This document shows positions 36,102-46,336 of a stretch of DNA of 64,000 nt, in pieces. Location: contig CP099652.1 of the NCBI GenBank assembly GCA_024123955.1, forward strand, positions 682,001-746,000. Direction: 5' to 3'. The notes under the pieces were generated by a model. It was not told the DNA's origin and did no database searches. It saw only the letters and a program-made list of their open reading frames with translations. Within the stretch, counting starts at the first letter, position 1. Every line of letters begins with the position of its first letter. Origin of the DNA: Oxalobacteraceae bacterium OTU3CINTB1 (lineage in GTDB: Bacteria; Pseudomonadota; Gammaproteobacteria; Burkholderiales; Burkholderiaceae_D). A program made the position numbers and the translations under genes.

Positions 36102-38378
36102 ATGGTTATCGCCCGCTCCCTGGCCGCAGCTGTTTGCTGCGGCTTTTTCTTGTCCATCGCGATGGTCGGCGCCTCGGCGCAGTCGCCCGTCCACCCGAAC
36201 GCCGCCTCGGTGGCGCCGGCCGCCGCCCCGCCGCCGCCCGCCGATGCCGCGGCCAAGTCGCGTCCCAAGGTCGCGCTGGTGCTGTCCGGCGGCGGCGCGC
36301 GCGGCTTCGCCCACATCGGCGTGCTGCGCGCGCTGCAGGAGTTGCGCATCCCGGTCGATTTCGTCGTCGGCACCAGCATGGGCAGCGTGGTCGGCGGCGC
36401 CTTCGCCGCCGGCAGCTCGGTCGAGCAGCTCGAGCAACTGGTTCGCCGCACCGACTGGAACGCGGTGGTGGCGGACCGCCCGCCGCGCGACCAGCTGGTG
36501 TACCGCCGTCGCGAGGAGGATTTGCTGCTGCCGTCGCGCATCGAGCTGGGCGCCCGCATGGACGGGGTCACCTTGCCGCCGGCCGCCGCCGGCAACGAGG
36601 CGCTGGAGCTGGCGTTGACGCAGGTGCTGCCGCACGGCGCGCGCGACAAGCCGGTCGATCTGCTGCAACTGCCGTTCCGCTCGGTCGCCTCGGACCTGGT
36701 CACCGGCGAGCTGGTGGAGCTGCGCGACACGCCGCTGTTCCTGGCCATGCGCGCCTCGCTGGCCGTGCCGGGCGTGTTCGCCCCGGTGCGCGTCGGCCAG
36801 CGCTTGCTGGTAGACGGCGGCCTGGTGCGCAACCTGCCGGTCGACGTGGCGCGCGAGATGGGCGCCGACATCATCATCGCCGTCAACGTCGGCACCCCGC
36901 TGGCGCAGGAGAAGGAACTGGTCAGCGCGGTCAGCGTGGCGCAGCAGATGCTGCAGATCCTGACCGAGCAGAACGTCCAGCGCTCGCTCAAGGAGCTGCG
37001 CCCCGGCGACATTTTGCTGGCGCCGGACCTGGGCGGCATCGGCTTCCTCGATTTCGGCAGCCACGACCGCGCGATGAAGGAGGGCGAGGCGGCGGTGCGG
37101 TCGATGAGCGACAGGCTGGTGCAATTGGCGCTGCCGGAGGCGCAGTACGCCGCCTATGAAACCAGCCGCCTGTCGGCGCCGGTGCCGATCGACCAGCCGG
37201 TGCGGCTGGCCAAGCTGGAGGTGGCGCCGAGCGGACGTATCAACCCTCAGGCGCTGGCCGTGCAATCGGGGCTCAAGGTCGGCCAAATGATCACCAGCGA
37301 ACAGGCGCAGCGCGCCGGCAACCAGCTGTTCGGACGCGGCGACCTGGCGCGCGTGGAAACCGAGATCCGCGACGACCAGGACGGCCGCAGCGTGTTGATC
37401 AAGCCGACCGAGGCCGACTGGGCGCGCAGCCGCCTGCGCATCGGCTTGGAATTGAACAGCGACTTCACCGACAACAACGCTTATCAGCTCAAGGTCATGC
37501 ATGTGCTGTCGTCGCTCAACGACTGGGGCGCGGAGTTGCGCACGGTTGCCCGGGTCGGCACCGAGCGCGTCATTGGCACGCAGTGGTGGCAGCCGCTGGG
37601 GGCGGGGTCCCAGTGGTATGCGGCGCCGGAGTTGCAGTACGGTTCGTCGGCGCTCGACGTCTTCGATGCCTCCGGCTTCCGCCAGGCGCGCCTTGGCTAC
37701 AACGCCAAGACCGTGTCGATGGCGCTGGGCCGCCAGTTGGGCAACTGGGGCGACTTGCGCTACACCGCGTCGCGGCAGACGGTCACGTCCCAGCGCACCA
37801 TCCCGCACGACCCGCGCGAGGTGCGCGAGGCGCAAAACGTTAGCGCGCTGTCGTTCAATATCGACAGCCTGGACACGGTGGCGTTCCCCACGCGCGGCAC
37901 CTTGTTCAATGTCGAATTGCAGCGGCTGATGACGCGCGGACGCGACGGTCCGGTGCCGGCGCGGCAAAGCGTGCAGGCGTTGAAGGCGTTCAGCTTCGGC
38001 AGCTGGGCCGGCCATGTGTATGGCGAGTGGGCACGCAACCAGGGCGGCGCCTCGCAATCGACCCTGGGCGGCTTCCTGCGGCTGTCGGGCACGACCACCG
38101 ATTCGGTCATGGGCAGCCGCACGGTGCTGGGCCGCGTGGTGATGGCCAAGCGGATCGGCGTGATGCCGACCGCGCTGGGCGGCGACGTGCGGCTGGGCTT
38201 TTCGCTGGAGACCGGCGCCGCCTATGGACCAGACAACCCGCTCAAGGTGGGATCGCTGAAGCACGCCGCCAGCGGCTTCGTGTCGGTGGACACACGCTTC
38301 GGGCCGCTGTACTTCGGCTCCGGCGCCACCAAGTCGGGGGATAGCAGCATGTATCTGTTCCTAGGGCCGATCTGGTGA
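36102..38378 (+). CDS. PlpD-like patatin autotransporter (type Vd)
   Basis: 758 aa. After a signal peptide, residues about 55-260 are a patatin phospholipase domain: oxyanion SGGGARGFAHIG, nucleophile Ser92 in GTSMGS and Asp238 in VDGGL. A single POTRA-like segment (about 355-440) is followed by a 16-strand Omp85-type barrel ending in FLGPIW, an aromatic C-terminus. Order and length match PlpD of type Vd secretion, in which the barrel exports the fused lipase. It starts 9 nt after gspC, so it may be transcribed with the T2SS although it should not need that system for export. Confidence 0.9.
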   Translation: MVIARSLAAAVCCGFFLSIAMVGASAQSPVHPNAASVAPAAAPPPPADAAAKSRPKVALVLSGGGARGFAHIGVLRALQELRIPVDFVVGTSMGSVVGGAFAAGSSVEQLEQLVRRTDWNAVVADRPPRDQLVYRRREEDLLLPSRIELGARMDGVTLPPAAAGNEALELALTQVLPHGARDKPVDLLQLPFRSVASDLVTGELVELRDTPLFLAMRASLAVPGVFAPVRVGQRLLVDGGLVRNLPVDVAREMGADIIIAVNVGTPLAQEKELVSAVSVAQQMLQILTEQNVQRSLKELRPGDILLAPDLGGIGFLDFGSHDRAMKEGEAAVRSMSDRLVQLALPEAQYAAYETSRLSAPVPIDQPVRLAKLEVAPSGRINPQALAVQSGLKVGQMITSEQAQRAGNQLFGRGDLARVETEIRDDQDGRSVLIKPTEADWARSRLRIGLELNSDFTDNNAYQLKVMHVLSSLNDWGAELRTVARVGTERVIGTQWWQPLGAGSQWYAAPELQYGSSALDVFDASGFRQARLGYNAKTVSMALGRQLGNWGDLRYTASRQTVTSQRTIPHDPREVREAQNVSALSFNIDSLDTVAFPTRGTLFNVELQRLMTRGRDGPVPARQSVQALKAFSFGSWAGHVYGEWARNQGGASQSTLGGFLRLSGTTTDSVMGSRTVLGRVVMAKRIGVMPTALGGDVRLGFSLETGAAYGPDNPLKVGSLKHAASGFVSVDTRFGPLYFGSGATKSGDSSMYLFLGPIW

Positions 38379-38379
38379 C

Positions 38380-38408
38380 GGCCTGGGCCGGCTGAGGCGG
38401 CCCAGGCC
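38380..38408. terminator. Hairpin between convergent genes
   Basis: An 11-bp stem GGCCTGGGCCG/CGGCCCAGGCC (38380-38390 with 38398-38408) and a 7-nt loop sit between the stops of the PlpD-like gene and the chemoreceptor. No T-run follows on either strand, so it is at best a weak or factor-dependent terminator. Confidence 0.4.
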
Positions 38409-38418
38409 AAGGCGAAAC

Positions 38419-40065
38419 TTACGACAGCAGCGCCCGCTGTGGGGAGGCGGTCAACGTCGGCGACGGCCGCCGGGGGGCCTTGCTTTGGACCGTCGCGCCC
38501 GCGTGCAGTTTAAAGACGCCGACCACCTCGGACAGGGTGTTGGCCTGCTCCTGCAGCGAACCGGCCGCCGCCGCCGCCTCCTCCACCAGCGCCGCGTTGG
38601 CCTGGGTTACGCCGTCCATCTCGGAAATCGCGGTGTTGATCTGTTCGATGCCCGCCGTCTGCTCGACGCTGGCCGAGGCGATTTCGGAGACGATGCCGCT
38701 CACCCGGGCGATCGAGTCGACGATGTCTGCCATCGTCGCGCCGGCCTGGTCGACCAGCCTGGCGCCGGCGTCGACCTGCTCGACCGAATCGTCGATCAGG
38801 GTCTTGATTTCCTTGGCCGCCGCCGCCGAGCGCTGCGCCAGGTTGCGCACCTCCGACGCCACCACCGCGAAGCCGCGCCCCTGCTCGCCGGCGCGCGCGG
38901 CCTCGACCGCCGCGTTCAGCGCCAGGATGTTGGTCTGGAAGGCGATGCCGTCGATGACGCCGATGATATCGACGATTTTTTTCGATGACGCGTTGATCGA
39001 CGCCATCGTATTGACCACCTGGGCCACCACCGAGCCGCCTTGGGCCGCGACGCCCGACGCCGAGATCGCCAACTGGTTGGCCTGGCGCGCGCTGTCGGCG
39101 TTTTGCTTGACGGTGCTGGTCAGCTCTTCCATCGACGACGCCGTTTCCTCCAGCGCGCTGGCCTGCTGTTCGGTGCGCGACGACAGGTCGAGGTTGCCGG
39201 TGGCGATCTCGGTCGCGCCGGCGTTGATGGAATCGGTGCAATCGCGCACCTGGCCGACCACTTGCACCAGGCTGTCGCGCATGGTCTTCATCGCATGCAT
39301 GACGCTGCCGCCGTCGCCGGCCTTGACGCGCACATCGACCATCAGGTCGCAGTTGGCGATGCGCCCGGCGATATCGCTGACCTCGCCGGGCTCGCCGCCG
39401 AGTTGTTTGAGCAGGCCGCGCGTGATCCATACGGTGAGCCCGCCGGCCAGGGTGAGGGCGACGAGCAGCAGCGCCGTAATCGCCCGCACGCTGCCGACGT
39501 GGCGCGCTTGCGCGATTCCGTGCACGTCTTTGACCGCGCCATTGTTATAGGTGGCCAGCGCGTCGATCTTTTTGCCCAATTCATCGAAGGACTTGCCGGA
39601 CACCTCGCGCGCCTGCGTCGCCAGCTCGGCGTTGGCCTGGCCGAGGCTGGCGCGGGCGCTGGTCAGGGTTTTCGCGTGTTCGGCATAATACAGCTCGATT
39701 TGCCGGGTCAGATCGGCAAACGCTGCGCGCTCCGCATCGTTGTCGATACGGCGGGCGTAGTCCTGCACGTTCTCCTGCACTTCCGCACGGTACTCCTGTG
39801 CGGCTTTTTCCTCGTCCTGGAGCTGTTTTTCATTTTGCGCAAGTGTATAGTTGAGTTCGCTTTCGCGGACATTATTCATGTCGTCATTAATATCGTTGAT
39901 GATATTCATGCTCGGCAGCGCATCCTCCACCAGGCTGGTTTCAACATCGCTCATATTGTTCAGCTGATAAATCGCGAAAATGCCGATGATCACGCTTATG
40001 ACGAGCCCGCTTCCAGCGATCATCCCGATACGCTTGCCGACCGATACACTGGTAATTGAAATCAC
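38419..40065 (-). CDS. Methyl-accepting chemotaxis protein
   Basis: 548 aa from GTG 40065, preceded by AAGGA; the longer frame to 40116 adds residues before a normal signal anchor. Membrane helix 1 (about 14-35), a periplasmic four-helix-bundle sensor (about 36-195), helix 2, HAMP, and the signalling domain with hairpin tip [20 protein letters not shown] and [20 protein letters not shown]. Two-membrane-helix Tar type. The ligand is unknown. No CheR/CheB binding pentapeptide is seen at the C-terminus, and no other chemotaxis gene is nearby. Confidence 0.94.
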   Translation of the reverse strand: MISITSVSVGKRIGMIAGSGLVISVIIGIFAIYQLNNMSDVETSLVEDALPSMNIINDINDDMNNVRESELNYTLAQNEKQLQDEEKAAQEYRAEVQENVQDYARRIDNDAERAAFADLTRQIELYYAEHAKTLTSARASLGQANAELATQAREVSGKSFDELGKKIDALATYNNGAVKDVHGIAQARHVGSVRAITALLLVALTLAGGLTVWITRGLLKQLGGEPGEVSDIAGRIANCDLMVDVRVKAGDGGSVMHAMKTMRDSLVQVVGQVRDCTDSINAGATEIATGNLDLSSRTEQQASALEETASSMEELTSTVKQNADSARQANQLAISASGVAAQGGSVVAQVVNTMASINASSKKIVDIIGVIDGIAFQTNILALNAAVEAARAGEQGRGFAVVASEVRNLAQRSAAAAKEIKTLIDDSVEQVDAGARLVDQAGATMADIVDSIARVSGIVSEIASASVEQTAGIEQINTAISEMDGVTQANAALVEEAAAAAGSLQEQANTLSEVVGVFKLHAGATVQSKAPRRPSPTLTASPQRALLS

Positions 40066-40105
40066 AATAATCCTTTCCGCTTGATACGAATGAATGAGTA
40101 TGCTT

Positions 40106-40834
40106 TTAAAAAGCAAGTTTTAAACCGATGGTCGCCTGCCGGCTATGGACGCCGTTGAATTGCGCGCCGATGGAAGTATCGAAAACCAGGCGATCCGGAA
40201 CAACGGTCCAGCGAGCGGCGAGCTGCGCCCATGGCGCCGCCCTGTCGTCACCGAAGATTTCGCCCATCAGGTCGACCGGGCCGGCGGCGTTGCGCCGCTC
40301 CAGCGCCAGCGCCCAGATCGTTTTGCCGCCATGGGAAGACGGCGTGCGGACCCAGCCGGCATTGGCGTGGGCCAGCCAGTGCTCGTGCGGCACGCTGAGC
40401 ACCGCCTTGATTTCCGTCGCTTCGTGGCGCATGTGGTCGACGTGGTTGCCGCCAAGCACCGAATAGGCGATGGCGATGCCGGCCTGCTGATCCGTCAGCG
40501 CGCGCAGCGCGGTTTTCCCGCTGAGCGCCGCGATCGTCACATGGCCGGGATAGGTTTTTTCCCTGCCGGCGCCGGCATTGATTTGCGTATCAAAACCGGT
40601 GCCACAGCCTAATTGCCCCCATTGCAGGTTGAGTCTGGGCCGGCCAAGACGTGCGATATAGCTTTCCAGTTCACACGCGCCCGCGTCCAAGACCGCGGCA
40701 TCTTCCGTTACCAGCGGACGCCCGGCCCAAGCCGCCGGCGTGTGTAACGAGAACGCTGCGAGCGCGGCCGCGCACGAAGCGATACGCGCCGATTTCAAGA
40801 ATATAAATAATATCGGACTGTTATTCTTGAACAT
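40106..40834 (-). CDS. Predicted outer-membrane barrel-like protein
   Basis: 242 aa from ATG 40834, chosen because a signal peptide follows (core [20 protein letters not shown]); longer starts at 40867 and 40897 exist and no ribosome site is decisive. The mature part opens [20 protein letters not shown] and then alternates polar and hydrophobic residues, ending in aromatic Phe. This resembles the loosely defined MetA-pathway/transporter-like barrel family (PF13557). No function is known. It lies 40 nt upstream of the chemoreceptor on the same strand and could be co-transcribed with it. Confidence 0.6.
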   Translation of the reverse strand: MFKNNSPILFIFLKSARIASCAAALAAFSLHTPAAWAGRPLVTEDAAVLDAGACELESYIARLGRPRLNLQWGQLGCGTGFDTQINAGAGREKTYPGHVTIAALSGKTALRALTDQQAGIAIAYSVLGGNHVDHMRHEATEIKAVLSVPHEHWLAHANAGWVRTPSSHGGKTIWALALERRNAAGPVDLMGEIFGDDRAAPWAQLAARWTVVPDRLVFDTSIGAQFNGVHSRQATIGLKLAF

Positions 40835-41108
40835 ATAAAAAATTGAAATTTTATGCAAGATGGCCATGCCGTTAATTACCGACTTAATGCCATCCAATCT
40901 GCAAGTTAATGATGTGGCGATGCGCCTTCGAATAAAGCGAAGGTACAGGATCAGTTGCAGGTTTTAAATAAATTTCTTGCGGAATTTATTTAATCGACAT
41001 TGGAATGGCGATATTTTGTAGGGGAGGAGCAACATCTGGGATGCAGGGTGGGTCAGCCGGCAGTCGAGCCCGCTGAGCGCGTGAAGCGCGGTAAAGGGAC
41101 GGATGGGG

Positions 41109-41855
41109 TCAGCCCTTGGCGGGCGCCCGCCGCAGCGCCGTGAAGGCGGCGAATTCCCATGAGCGGAAGCCGACCAGCAGGGTAAAGCCGTCGCGCTCCT
41201 GCGGCGCCAGCTTGCGGTCGCCCTGGTGCAGCCGCGCCAGTTCGCCGGCCAGCTGCTGGATGCGGCCGACCAGCTCCTGCGCGCTCGGCAGCGACAGCCG
41301 CGCGGGCAGGCACAGCAAGGTCTCGCCGGCGCCGTCGAAGCTGCCGCCGAAATAGTCGTTGACCGCGTGCTCGCGGAAAAATTGCTGCACCGGGCCGTCC
41401 GGCAGCCATCTAAAGGCGTTCGACACGCGCAGGCGGTAGCGGTTCATCGGTTTGAGTTCGATCACGCCCAGGCGGTCCAGCTCGGCCAGCAGCATGATGC
41501 ATTCGGGTTCGGTCAGGTCGTAGGTTTCCAGCACCTGCTCCAGGGTCCAGTGGCCGAGGCAGCAGATCGCCATCAGCAGCAGATGCGGCTGCGCCAGCAG
41601 CGACTTTTCCTGGGTCAGGGTCAGCGCGTCGGCCTGCGGCGTGGCGTCAGCGGCGCCGCGCAGCACGTCCTCCATCGCCACCCCGGCCGCCTTGCAGATC
41701 TGCGCCAGCCGCGACAGCGACATGTCCTGCTGGCCGAACATGCGCTTGACGCTCGATTCGCTCATCGCGATGCGCTCGGCAAGCATTTTGTAGGTGACGC
41801 CGGCGGCCCGCATCTGGGTCCGCAGTACCTGCAACAGCAATTCTGGTGAACTCAT
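41109..41855 (-). CDS. XRE-family transcriptional regulator
   Basis: 248 aa from ATG 41855 (AAGG upstream). Residues 5-65 are a Cro/CI-type helix-turn-helix (GVTYKMLAERIAMSESSVKRMFGQ). The remaining 180 residues hold no recognised ligand domain but resemble long XRE regulators seen in Burkholderiales; a winged-helix-like stretch (LTEPECIMLLAELDRLGVIE) is visible. The target is unknown; the divergent upstream gap is short. Confidence 0.85.
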   Translation of the reverse strand: MSSPELLLQVLRTQMRAAGVTYKMLAERIAMSESSVKRMFGQQDMSLSRLAQICKAAGVAMEDVLRGAADATPQADALTLTQEKSLLAQPHLLLMAICCLGHWTLEQVLETYDLTEPECIMLLAELDRLGVIELKPMNRYRLRVSNAFRWLPDGPVQQFFREHAVNDYFGGSFDGAGETLLCLPARLSLPSAQELVGRIQQLAGELARLHQGDRKLAPQERDGFTLLVGFRSWEFAAFTALRRAPAKG

Positions 41856-42048
41856 GGATACCTTGACAAATCGGCTAGACAGCACGCGAAAGGTATCGTA
41901 GCACGGTACTTGCCGTGCTGAAAAGCAGTTCTTGGAACAATCAATTAGTACAACGGGAGGATGTGGAGGACGATGGCGTCATTCCCCGAGAGCGGGCGCC
42001 ACCACAGGCGCCCGTCGACGGTTTCACAGATCTGCCCACAGCGCTATT

Positions 42049-42255
42049 TCACAGATCTTCCGGGTCCGGCTTGAGCTTGGCCTTCGCCAACAGCCGCTTG
42101 GCGGCCTGGCGCTCGGACGCCACCGGTTTGGCGTGCGGACCGGCGCCCCCGGCGCGCGCCTTGGCCGCCAGCGCCACCGGATTGCGCGGCGGCTTTTGCG
42201 ACGGTTCGACGCGGATCGTCATCTTCTGCCGCGTCGACAAGGCCTTGTTCGCCAT
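42049..42255 (-). CDS. Small basic hypothetical protein downstream of hslU
   Basis: 68 aa, 14 nt after the hslU stop on the same strand. It is rich in Lys, Arg, Ala and Pro (KALSTRQKMTIRVEPSQKPP) without membrane segment or signal. No family is recognised. The tight spacing and a GGGAGG ribosome site 5-6 nt before the start support translation as the third gene of the hslVU operon. RNA or protein binding would fit its charge but is speculation. Confidence 0.6.
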   Translation of the reverse strand: MANKALSTRQKMTIRVEPSQKPPRNPVALAAKARAGGAGPHAKPVASERQAAKRLLAKAKLKPDPEDL

Positions 42256-42269
42256 CGCCGCCTCCCTCT

Positions 42270-43610
42270 TTACAGCACGTAGCGCGACAGGTCTTCGTTG
42301 ACCGCCAGCGCGTCGAGTCGCTCGTTGACGTAGGCCGCGTCGATGGTGATGACCTTGCCGCCGTCCTCGCTGGCGGTGTACGACAGTTCCTCCAACAGCT
42401 TTTCCATCACCGTGTACAGGCGACGCGCGCCGATGTTCTCGGTGCGCTCGTTAACCGAGTAGGCGATCTCCGCCAGGCGCGTGATGCCTTCCGGCGCGAA
42501 CTCGATCTTGACGTTCTCGGTCGCCAGCAGCGCCTCGTACTGCTTGGTCAGGCAGGCGTCGGTGCTGGTGAGGATGCGCTCGAAATCGGCGATCGACAGC
42601 GACTCCAGTTCGACCCGGATCGGGAAGCGGCCCTGCAGCTCCGGGATCAGGTCGGACGGCTTGGCCAGGTGGAAGGCGCCCGACGCGATGAACAGGATGT
42701 GGTCGGTGCGGATCATGCCGTACTTGGTGTTGACGGTGGTGCCCTCGACCAGCGGCAGCAGGTCGCGCTGCACGCCGGCGCGCGAGACGTCGGCGCCGCC
42801 CACTTCCGAGCGCGAGGCGATCTTGTCGATCTCGTCGAGGAAGACGATGCCGTTCTGCTCGACGTTCTGGATGGCCTTCTGCTTCATCTCGTCGTCGTTG
42901 ACCAGCTTGGCGGCTTCCTCGTCGATGAGGAACTTCATCGCCTCCTTGATCTTGACCTTGCGCGCCTTTTTGCGGGCGCCGCCGATGCCCGAGAACATCG
43001 ACTTGATCTGCTCGGTCATTTCCTCCATGCCGGGCGGGGCCATGATTTCCATTTGCGGGCCGGCCTCGGCCAGTTCCAGCTCGATCTCTTTATCGTCGAG
43101 CTCGCCCTGGCGCAGGCGCTTGCGGAAGGTCTGGCGCGTGGCGTCGCCGGCCTGCGGCGCGTCCGACGGCGTCGATTGGTGGAAGCCGAAATCGCGCGCC
43201 GGCGGCAGCAGGATGTCGATCACGCGGTCCTCGGCGGCGTCCTCGGCGCGGGCGCGCACCTTGGCCATCTCGGCCGAACGGGTTTGCTTGACGCCGATGT
43301 CGATCAGGTCGCGGATGATGGTGTCGACGTCGCGGCCCACATAGCCGACCTCGGTGAACTTGGTGGCCTCGATCTTGATGAACGGCGCGTCGGCCAGCTT
43401 GGCCAGGCGGCGCGCGATCTCGGTCTTGCCGACGCCGGTCGGGCCGATCATCAGGATGTTCTTGGGCGTGATCTCGTGGCGCAGCGGCTCCTCGACCTGC
43501 TGGCGGCGCCAGCGGTTGCGCAGCGCGATCGCGACCGCCTTCTTGGCCTTGCCCTGGCCGACCACGTGCTTGTCGAGTTCGCCGACGATTTCATGGGGAG
43601 TCATGTTCAT
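42270..43610 (-). CDS. hslU: HslU ATPase subunit of the HslUV protease
   Basis: 446 aa. N-terminal [21 protein letters not shown], Walker [15 protein letters not shown], pore motif GYVGRDVD, Walker [11 protein letters not shown], sensor regions and the C-terminal LSRYVL tail that inserts between HslV subunits. The I-domain (about 110-240) is complete. The hexamer unfolds substrates for HslV. Its start overlaps the hslV stop by 4 nt. Confidence 0.98.
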   Translation of the reverse strand: MNMTPHEIVGELDKHVVGQGKAKKAVAIALRNRWRRQQVEEPLRHEITPKNILMIGPTGVGKTEIARRLAKLADAPFIKIEATKFTEVGYVGRDVDTIIRDLIDIGVKQTRSAEMAKVRARAEDAAEDRVIDILLPPARDFGFHQSTPSDAPQAGDATRQTFRKRLRQGELDDKEIELELAEAGPQMEIMAPPGMEEMTEQIKSMFSGIGGARKKARKVKIKEAMKFLIDEEAAKLVNDDEMKQKAIQNVEQNGIVFLDEIDKIASRSEVGGADVSRAGVQRDLLPLVEGTTVNTKYGMIRTDHILFIASGAFHLAKPSDLIPELQGRFPIRVELESLSIADFERILTSTDACLTKQYEALLATENVKIEFAPEGITRLAEIAYSVNERTENIGARRLYTVMEKLLEELSYTASEDGGKVITIDAAYVNERLDALAVNEDLSRYVL

Positions 43611-44149
43611 GCTGGTTCCAGTGTTTCAACGATGTGATTCAAGTTGGTGTAGATGCACAGCTGCCCCGCGATCGTCAGTGACTTTTTGACAATCTCGGCA
43701 GGCGACAGTTCAGTGTTTTCCACCAAAGCCTTGGCGGCGGACTGGGCGTAGGTGCCGCCCGAACCGATGGCGCCGACGCCGTCCTCGGGCTCGAGCACGT
43801 CGCCGTTGCCGGTGATCACCAGGGTCGACTCGTGGTCGGCCACCAGCAGCATCGCCTCCAGGCGGCGCAGCACGCGGTCGGTGCGCCAGTCCTTGGCCAG
43901 TTCGACCGAGGCGCGCAACAGATTGCCCTGGTGTTTTTCCAGCTTGCCTTCAAAGCGGTCGAGCAGGGTGAAGGCGTCGGCGGTGCCGCCGGCGAAGCCG
44001 ACCAGGACCTTGCCCTGGTAGACCTTGCGCACCTTGCGGGCCGTGCCCTTCATGACGATGTTGCCCAACGTGACCTGGCCGTCGCCGCCGAGGGCGACGT
44101 CTTTGCCGCGGCGCACGCACAGGATGGTGGTACCGTGAAATTGTTCCAT
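43607..44149 (-). CDS. hslV: HslV peptidase subunit
   Basis: 180 aa. The N-terminus is MEQFHG before TTILCVRRG; in this family the residues before the first Thr are removed so Thr becomes the nucleophile. Proteasome-beta fold with [17 protein letters not shown] and [17 protein letters not shown]. Two hexamers stack as the proteolytic core of HslUV. First gene of the group. Confidence 0.98.
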   Translation of the reverse strand: MEQFHGTTILCVRRGKDVALGGDGQVTLGNIVMKGTARKVRKVYQGKVLVGFAGGTADAFTLLDRFEGKLEKHQGNLLRASVELAKDWRTDRVLRRLEAMLLVADHESTLVITGNGDVLEPEDGVGAIGSGGTYAQSAAKALVENTELSPAEIVKKSLTIAGQLCIYTNLNHIVETLEPA

Positions 44150-44242
44150 ATTGACCTCAAAGTAATGACGCGAACTGCTTCAAGACTGAAAAGTGGGGCT
44201 GGAAAGCGGAATTGCAAGTTAGTACAAAACCAGTACTTATGC

Positions 44243-45595
44243 CTAGTACTTATGCGGATAGAGCCGGGCGATGTCGCCGTAGCCGAGTAATCTTAACAGG
44301 GCCGTGACCAGATGGTTCACGTCGCGGAATTCGATTTTGCGGCCCCCGGCGGCGAGCGGCTGCAGGCAGGCGTGCAGGCCGATGGCGGCCGGGTAGTCGA
44401 TGCGCAGCAGCCGCGAGCAATCGAACACGATGGCCTGGTATTGCCCGGCGTACTGCGCGATGGCCGGCAGCAGCGGGCCGAGCTGGCTTTCCATGATTGG
44501 CGGCAACATGAAACGGTCGGGCGACGCCGGCGCCCGCTGGGCCGGCGCCATCGCCACCTGGTGCGGGGCGGCGAACGACGGCGGCGACACCTCGAAGGTG
44601 ACGCAATAATCCATGGCGGTTTCCTCGAATTCCTTTTCGCGGTTGAGCAGTTGCAGCAGCTCGAGCAGCAGCAGCCACGGCCCTTCGGTGTCGTCGGGGC
44701 GGCCGATGGCGATGCCGGCGCGGATCTGCGCGGCCAGTTCGGCCGCGCCCACCAGGATCAGTTCGCGCCGGCGGTCCTGCAGGCGGCGCAGCGTGTCGAG
44801 CAGCAGCCAGCAGGCCGTGGCTTCGATGTCGGTGACGCGGTGGAATTCCAGCCGCAGCACCGGATGCGCGTCGGCCAGCCGCAGCAGGTCTTCGAGCCGG
44901 CCGGCGATGTGCTCGCCGAGCACGCCGCTGAAGGTGGTGGTGGGCGTCACGCCGGCCCAGCCGGGCGAGGCGGCCGCCAGCCCGGCCGCCGCGCTCCACG
45001 ACGGCGGCGAGGTTTCGAAGGTGGTGACGTAATCGATGGCCAGGTTGTCGAAGCGCTCGCGCCGGCCGTCGGCCTGGTACAGGTCGAACAGCATCCACCA
45101 GACGGTACGGTCCTGGCTGGCGCCGACGCTGTCGGTCAGCATCTGCTCGGCGGCCGCGCTTTGGCCGTTGGCGTAGAGGATGGCGATTTCCTCGACCACC
45201 GGCGCGGTCTGCGCCGCCACCGCCGCCTCCGGCAAGTCGTCGTCGCCCAGCAGCAGGGTGGTGGGGAGGTCGGCCGGCGCCTCGGTGTCGGGGCCGCCGT
45301 CGTTGCGGGTGCTGGCGGGTTTGGCGGGTTCGGCTGAGGGGGCGGATTTGGGCGCGCGCGGGCCGCTGCCCCAGGCCGGTTCCGGCTGGTTGAAGATGTC
45401 GAACGCCATCGCCGATTCGATGGCGTCGATTTTCATGGCGGTGGCGCGGGCGATCTCGCGCTGGCGCGCCTGCTGGTGCTGGCGCGCGGTTTCGCTTTTG
45501 GCGGCCAGCCGCGCGGCGTCGTCGTCGCCAAGCGGATCCGGCGCCTGGTCCGGGCGCGGCGGATCGGGTTTTTTGAATAGCGAAAACAGTCCCAC
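44243..45595 (-). CDS. STAS-domain protein with internal duplication
   Basis: 450 aa. An acidic, Ala/Pro-rich N-terminal region (about 1-130) is followed by two related modules, each with a short helical segment ending in AIDYVTTFETSPPSW or AMDYCVTFEVSPPSF, and STAS-like folds; the C-terminal STAS part is clearest (IVFDCSRLLRIDYPAAIG). STAS proteins such as SpoIIAA or MlaB are scaffolds or anti-anti-sigma factors. The usual conserved phospho-Ser position is not obvious, so a scaffold role is more likely. Upstream of hslV on the same strand after about 90 nt. Confidence 0.75.
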   Translation of the reverse strand: MGLFSLFKKPDPPRPDQAPDPLGDDDAARLAAKSETARQHQQARQREIARATAMKIDAIESAMAFDIFNQPEPAWGSGPRAPKSAPSAEPAKPASTRNDGGPDTEAPADLPTTLLLGDDDLPEAAVAAQTAPVVEEIAILYANGQSAAAEQMLTDSVGASQDRTVWWMLFDLYQADGRRERFDNLAIDYVTTFETSPPSWSAAAGLAAASPGWAGVTPTTTFSGVLGEHIAGRLEDLLRLADAHPVLRLEFHRVTDIEATACWLLLDTLRRLQDRRRELILVGAAELAAQIRAGIAIGRPDDTEGPWLLLLELLQLLNREKEFEETAMDYCVTFEVSPPSFAAPHQVAMAPAQRAPASPDRFMLPPIMESQLGPLLPAIAQYAGQYQAIVFDCSRLLRIDYPAAIGLHACLQPLAAGGRKIEFRDVNHLVTALLRLLGYGDIARLYPHKY

Positions 45596-45708
45596 GCTTT
45601 CCTCGTTGTCGTCGGCGCTGGCCGTGTCAGCTTAGTGTAGCGGAAGGGAAAGGGGTTTTCGTGTTACGGATGGGAAGGGTGCGTAGAAAGCAGGCAAAAA
45701 AAGCACGT

Positions 45709-45733
45709 AAAAAAGCACGCGGCGAGCGCGTGC
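45709..45733 (-). terminator. Rho-independent terminator after dksA
   Basis: GCACGCG-GCGAG-CGCGTGC (45715-45733) followed on the minus strand by TTTTTT (45714-45709). It lies 45 nt past the dksA stop. Confidence 0.82.
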
Positions 45734-45777
45734 TTTCTGGCTTGGCGGCGGCCGGCCGCAGGGGCCGGCCGGCGGGA

Positions 45778-46224
45778 TCAGTCGCCGTACAGTTTTTGTT
45801 TCAGTTCGCGGCGCTGTTGCGCTTCCAGCGACAGGGTGGCGGTCGGACGGGCGATCAGGCGCGGGATGCCGATCGGCTCGCCGGTTTCCTCGCACCAGCC
45901 ATAGTCGCCGCCGTCGATGGCGACGATCGACTGCTGGACTTTTTTCAGCAGCTTGCGCTCGCGGTCGCGGGTGCGCAGTTCCAGCGCGTGTTCCTCTTCG
46001 ATCGTGGCGCGGTCGGCCGGGTCCGGTACGAGCACGGTTTCGCGCAGGTGTTCGGTGGTTTCGCCGGCGTTTTTCAGCAGCTCTTTTTCAAGGGCTTGCA
46101 GCTTTGCTTTGAAAAATGCCATTTGCGCCGGATTCATGTAATCCTTTTCATCCATCTTCAGAATTTCTTCTTCGGTCAGGACGCGGTCGGCGGCGGCGGG
46201 GGTCGATTTATTAGTTTTGGTCAT
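45778..46224 (-). CDS. dksA: RNA polymerase-binding transcription factor DksA (one-cysteine type)
   Basis: 148 aa. The coiled-coil tip pair DPADRATIEEEHALELRTRD carries the conserved DxxDxA. The zinc-finger region reads GWCEETGEPIGIPRLIARPT then ATLSLEAQQRRE: of the four classical cysteines only the first remains, giving Cys-Thr-Ser-Ala. This CTSA pattern is known from zinc-independent DksA such as Pseudomonas DksA2. It binds the secondary channel of RNA polymerase with ppGpp. It lies 112 nt after a COG0523 GTPase gene. Confidence 0.95.
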   Translation of the reverse strand: MTKTNKSTPAAADRVLTEEEILKMDEKDYMNPAQMAFFKAKLQALEKELLKNAGETTEHLRETVLVPDPADRATIEEEHALELRTRDRERKLLKKVQQSIVAIDGGDYGWCEETGEPIGIPRLIARPTATLSLEAQQRRELKQKLYGD

Positions 46225-46336
46225 AACTTCGCTTACCTTCGATACGACAGAGTTTTCAAATTAATCAGCCCGGATTTCGTGGCGCTTGCTGTGACAGTTT
46301 AGTGACAAATTGCCATCCCCACAAAACCCGGATAGT

